From Typha latifolia (Eukaryota; Streptophyta; Magnoliopsida; Poales; Typhaceae), in contig CM034109.1 in assembly GCA_019914945.1 (NCBI GenBank), forward strand, positions 7,122,479 to 7,186,478: 64,000 nucleotides of DNA, in the 5' to 3' direction. The position numbers and the translations under genes are program-made. The notes beneath the pieces are model-generated. The model did no database searches. It had not been told where the DNA came from and was given only the letters and a program-made list of their open reading frames with translations. Below, piece by piece: positions 62,164 to 64,000 of the stretch. The first letter of the stretch is position 1; each line of letters begins with the position of its first letter.

Positions 62164-63452
62164 GGAGAAAAAGAATCGTCATATTACATATGTTTGAGTT
62201 GGATCCGGAAACGGAGTTGTTCTTGGGAGTACGGATCCCCAAGGACTAGTGTGGGATCCACACGTGTCCCCCATTGAGCCGGCAAGCGTGGGCCCGGTCC
62301 TGCCCCCGGCTCACTGGGCAAGACCGGTCTAGGCGGACACAGGCTCTGAAGAACCCCCCCCTCTCTTCTCCTGACGCCTCACCTGCAGACCAGACTCACG
62401 TCCCATTCCCGTTTACGGTTTCCCCTCTTCCCTAACCCCGGTTAGCAGTTTTGCCCCAATCCTAACCGGACGCCAGATGGATTTAAGTTATAGTTTAATG
62501 TCTTTACCCCTCCACCTCACTGCCACGTCCGCACGTGCTCTGTCGTGCCCCCATTGGTTGACGACTTCTTTTTACAAAACTAGCCCTACCCCTATATTTA
62601 ATCCAAACTTTGGATTAAATTGTACGGACTTTCAGATGGAGGGTCAACGTTTTCTCACGGACCTCTCCTCTCTGAGTAAATTATTGAATAGTTTAAAACA
62701 AATTATAGATTAAAAAAATTAATATTTTATAGTACATTTTCATCCATTCATAAATAAATTATAAAAATTGAAAATAACATATAGTATTATTAAAATAAAT
62801 AAATTAACACAAAGTTAAGTATCACTAAGAGAAAAAAAATTGGACAAAAAACTTTTAAATTTAAATTTAGAGGATATATTGTCTTTTTTTTTGTAATTTT
62901 GATAAAATCTTATTGGTAAAAAATAATTGTTTCGTATCTTCGCAAAGTTATCACATTCTAAATTATTTTATTTTTATTTTGCCTATATATTAATTTCTTA
63001 TTTGAGATCTGATTAAACTTCGATCAAATTTATTATATTTATTTTCTCAATGACATATTGTAAGTCTAAAATAAATTATTAATTATAAAATTGAATAGTT
63101 CTGCGTGTTTTAACAATAAGACATTAAATATTTGAATATTTTTGATAAAATAGATAAAATCTTCTTTTTGTTTAATAAAGTACTTTCAACACTTTTCTTA
63201 GAGGTTGGGGGGAGGGTAGTTTGGTCAACAACTAGATGGTTGACGCGTGAATCGAACGGTCCACGAGGTCGTCTTTGTGGTCGTGTCGGAAAGAGACCAA
63301 AAGTCGAATCGCGTCATTTCGATGAGGTCATGAACTAATGATGAGATTATGACGAAGGATTTAAGTTAAAATACCTTGTGACCTTTTCATTTTGTTTTTA
63401 ATGGATCAAAACATAGTCACATTACGAATATCTAATATTCTATTACTGAAGA

Positions 63453-63483
<31 letters not shown>

Positions 63484-64000
63484 ATACCTCTCTCTTTTGA
63501 CCTCAATAAATATAAAATTATTTTGCATCTAAAGTTAGTTTAACTTGTCTGTATAATAATAAGATATTAAAAGCAAGATGCGAGGCCAAATAAATAAATT
63601 TCCTATATATTAGGATATGAATGATAATAAAAATAATAATATTTTTGGTAAACTTTTATTTTTCTATATAGATTACCGAAGATTTTGTTGATAAAAAATG
63701 AGAGGAAAGGAAATTGTGATTGTTTTCTAAAGAAGCCACTTCTAATCAATATTAAAAGTTTTGAATAGAGATAGATAGTGATAGTAATTAGTGACTACAT
63801 GCAGTATATAAAGATAAAAAGTGTCTCCATCACTTTAAGAGATGAAGTGAGTGATTTTAATAAAGCAAAAAAAAATTTGAGTTGTCAATTTACTTTTCTT
63901 ATCTAAACACTATAAAGTGGGGAATTTTTGAAAAATAGTCACTTTCTCTGTTCTTATTCTCTAGTAACTAATCTTTACACCTAATTACTATAGAAATATT

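Larger units (their letters stand above)
59081..64000. other. Upstream of ARF2 and terminal intergenic region
   Basis: 59140–59330 is the ARF2 promoter side: clustered ACCGG words (AAACCGGTCC, CGACCGGTCACCG, AGACCGGTACC) and GTGGGCCCGA. 59330–59700 is GC-rich and open on the minus strand, but without an ATG at its head or a known domain. It has an 8-bp perfect hairpin (CGTTACTC/GAGTAACG, 59446–59467). Then AT-rich DNA, (TA)n–(TG)n at 60234–60282, a GA-rich stretch 60640–61150, a MITE at 61446–61872, (AAT)n at 62128–62162, a GC-rich promoter-like island at 62200–62480 with ABRE-like CACACGTGTC, and (AT)n at 63457–63483. No gene called. Confidence 0.5.

Overview
The window is flowering-plant nuclear DNA. 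The genes are split by GT–AG introns, the spaces between them are AT-rich, and the gene set is plant-specific (ARF2-type auxin response factor, LAX PANICLE 2-like, CURLY FLAG LEAF 1-like, CPL3). LAX2/CFL1-type genes, GC-rich first exons and very many (CT)n/(GA)n microsatellites suggest a monocot, probably not a grass. The species cannot be fixed from the sequence alone. I see no tRNA, rRNA, CRISPR or prokaryotic signal.

Layout, left to right. 1–2737 (+): the 3' half of a CSB/ERCC6-type SNF2 ATPase (CHR8). 2738–9350: AT-rich intergenic DNA. 9645–11100 (+): two-exon WW-domain protein of the CFL1 type, with a three-copy repeat inside its intron. 14009–22291 (–): 13-exon organelle-type poly(A) polymerase/CCA-transferase-like gene, carrying a 1.1 kb hAT-like element in its last intron. 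24999–30692 (–): four-exon LAX2-like gene whose 52-residue last exon lies 4.8 kb from exon 3. 30.8–39 kb: gene-poor, with large CT/TA microsatellites and a promoter/leader-like island at 36.6–37.3 kb. About 39.06–40.06 kb (–): a degraded subtilisin-like protease. 40.8–41.5 kb: a MITE abutting a 66-bp tandem duplication that looks like an orphan 5' leader. 43569–48763 (+): 12-exon CPL3-type RNA polymerase II CTD phosphatase. 49.9–50.8 kb: a ~417-bp tandem duplication. 53723–58830 (–): complete 14-exon ARF2-type gene with a TAS3 tasiARF-like site and three upstream ORFs. 59–64 kb: intergenic DNA with a second copy of the MITE.

The genes do not form a pathway cluster. They cover transcription-coupled repair (CHR8), Pol II CTD dephosphorylation (CPL3), auxin response (ARF2), axillary-meristem regulation (LAX2-like), cuticle/leaf development (CFL1-like) and organellar RNA 3'-end metabolism (PAP/CCA-like). 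Exon models were built by hand from reading frame, splice consensus and family conservation; phases close in every case, but no transcript evidence was available. I found no clearly new multi-gene system. The best leads are post-transcriptional control signals (tasiARF site, uORFs that overlap start codons), the reconstructed LAX2-like gene with its remote last exon, the intronic repeat in the CFL1-like gene, and local duplication/transposon structures.
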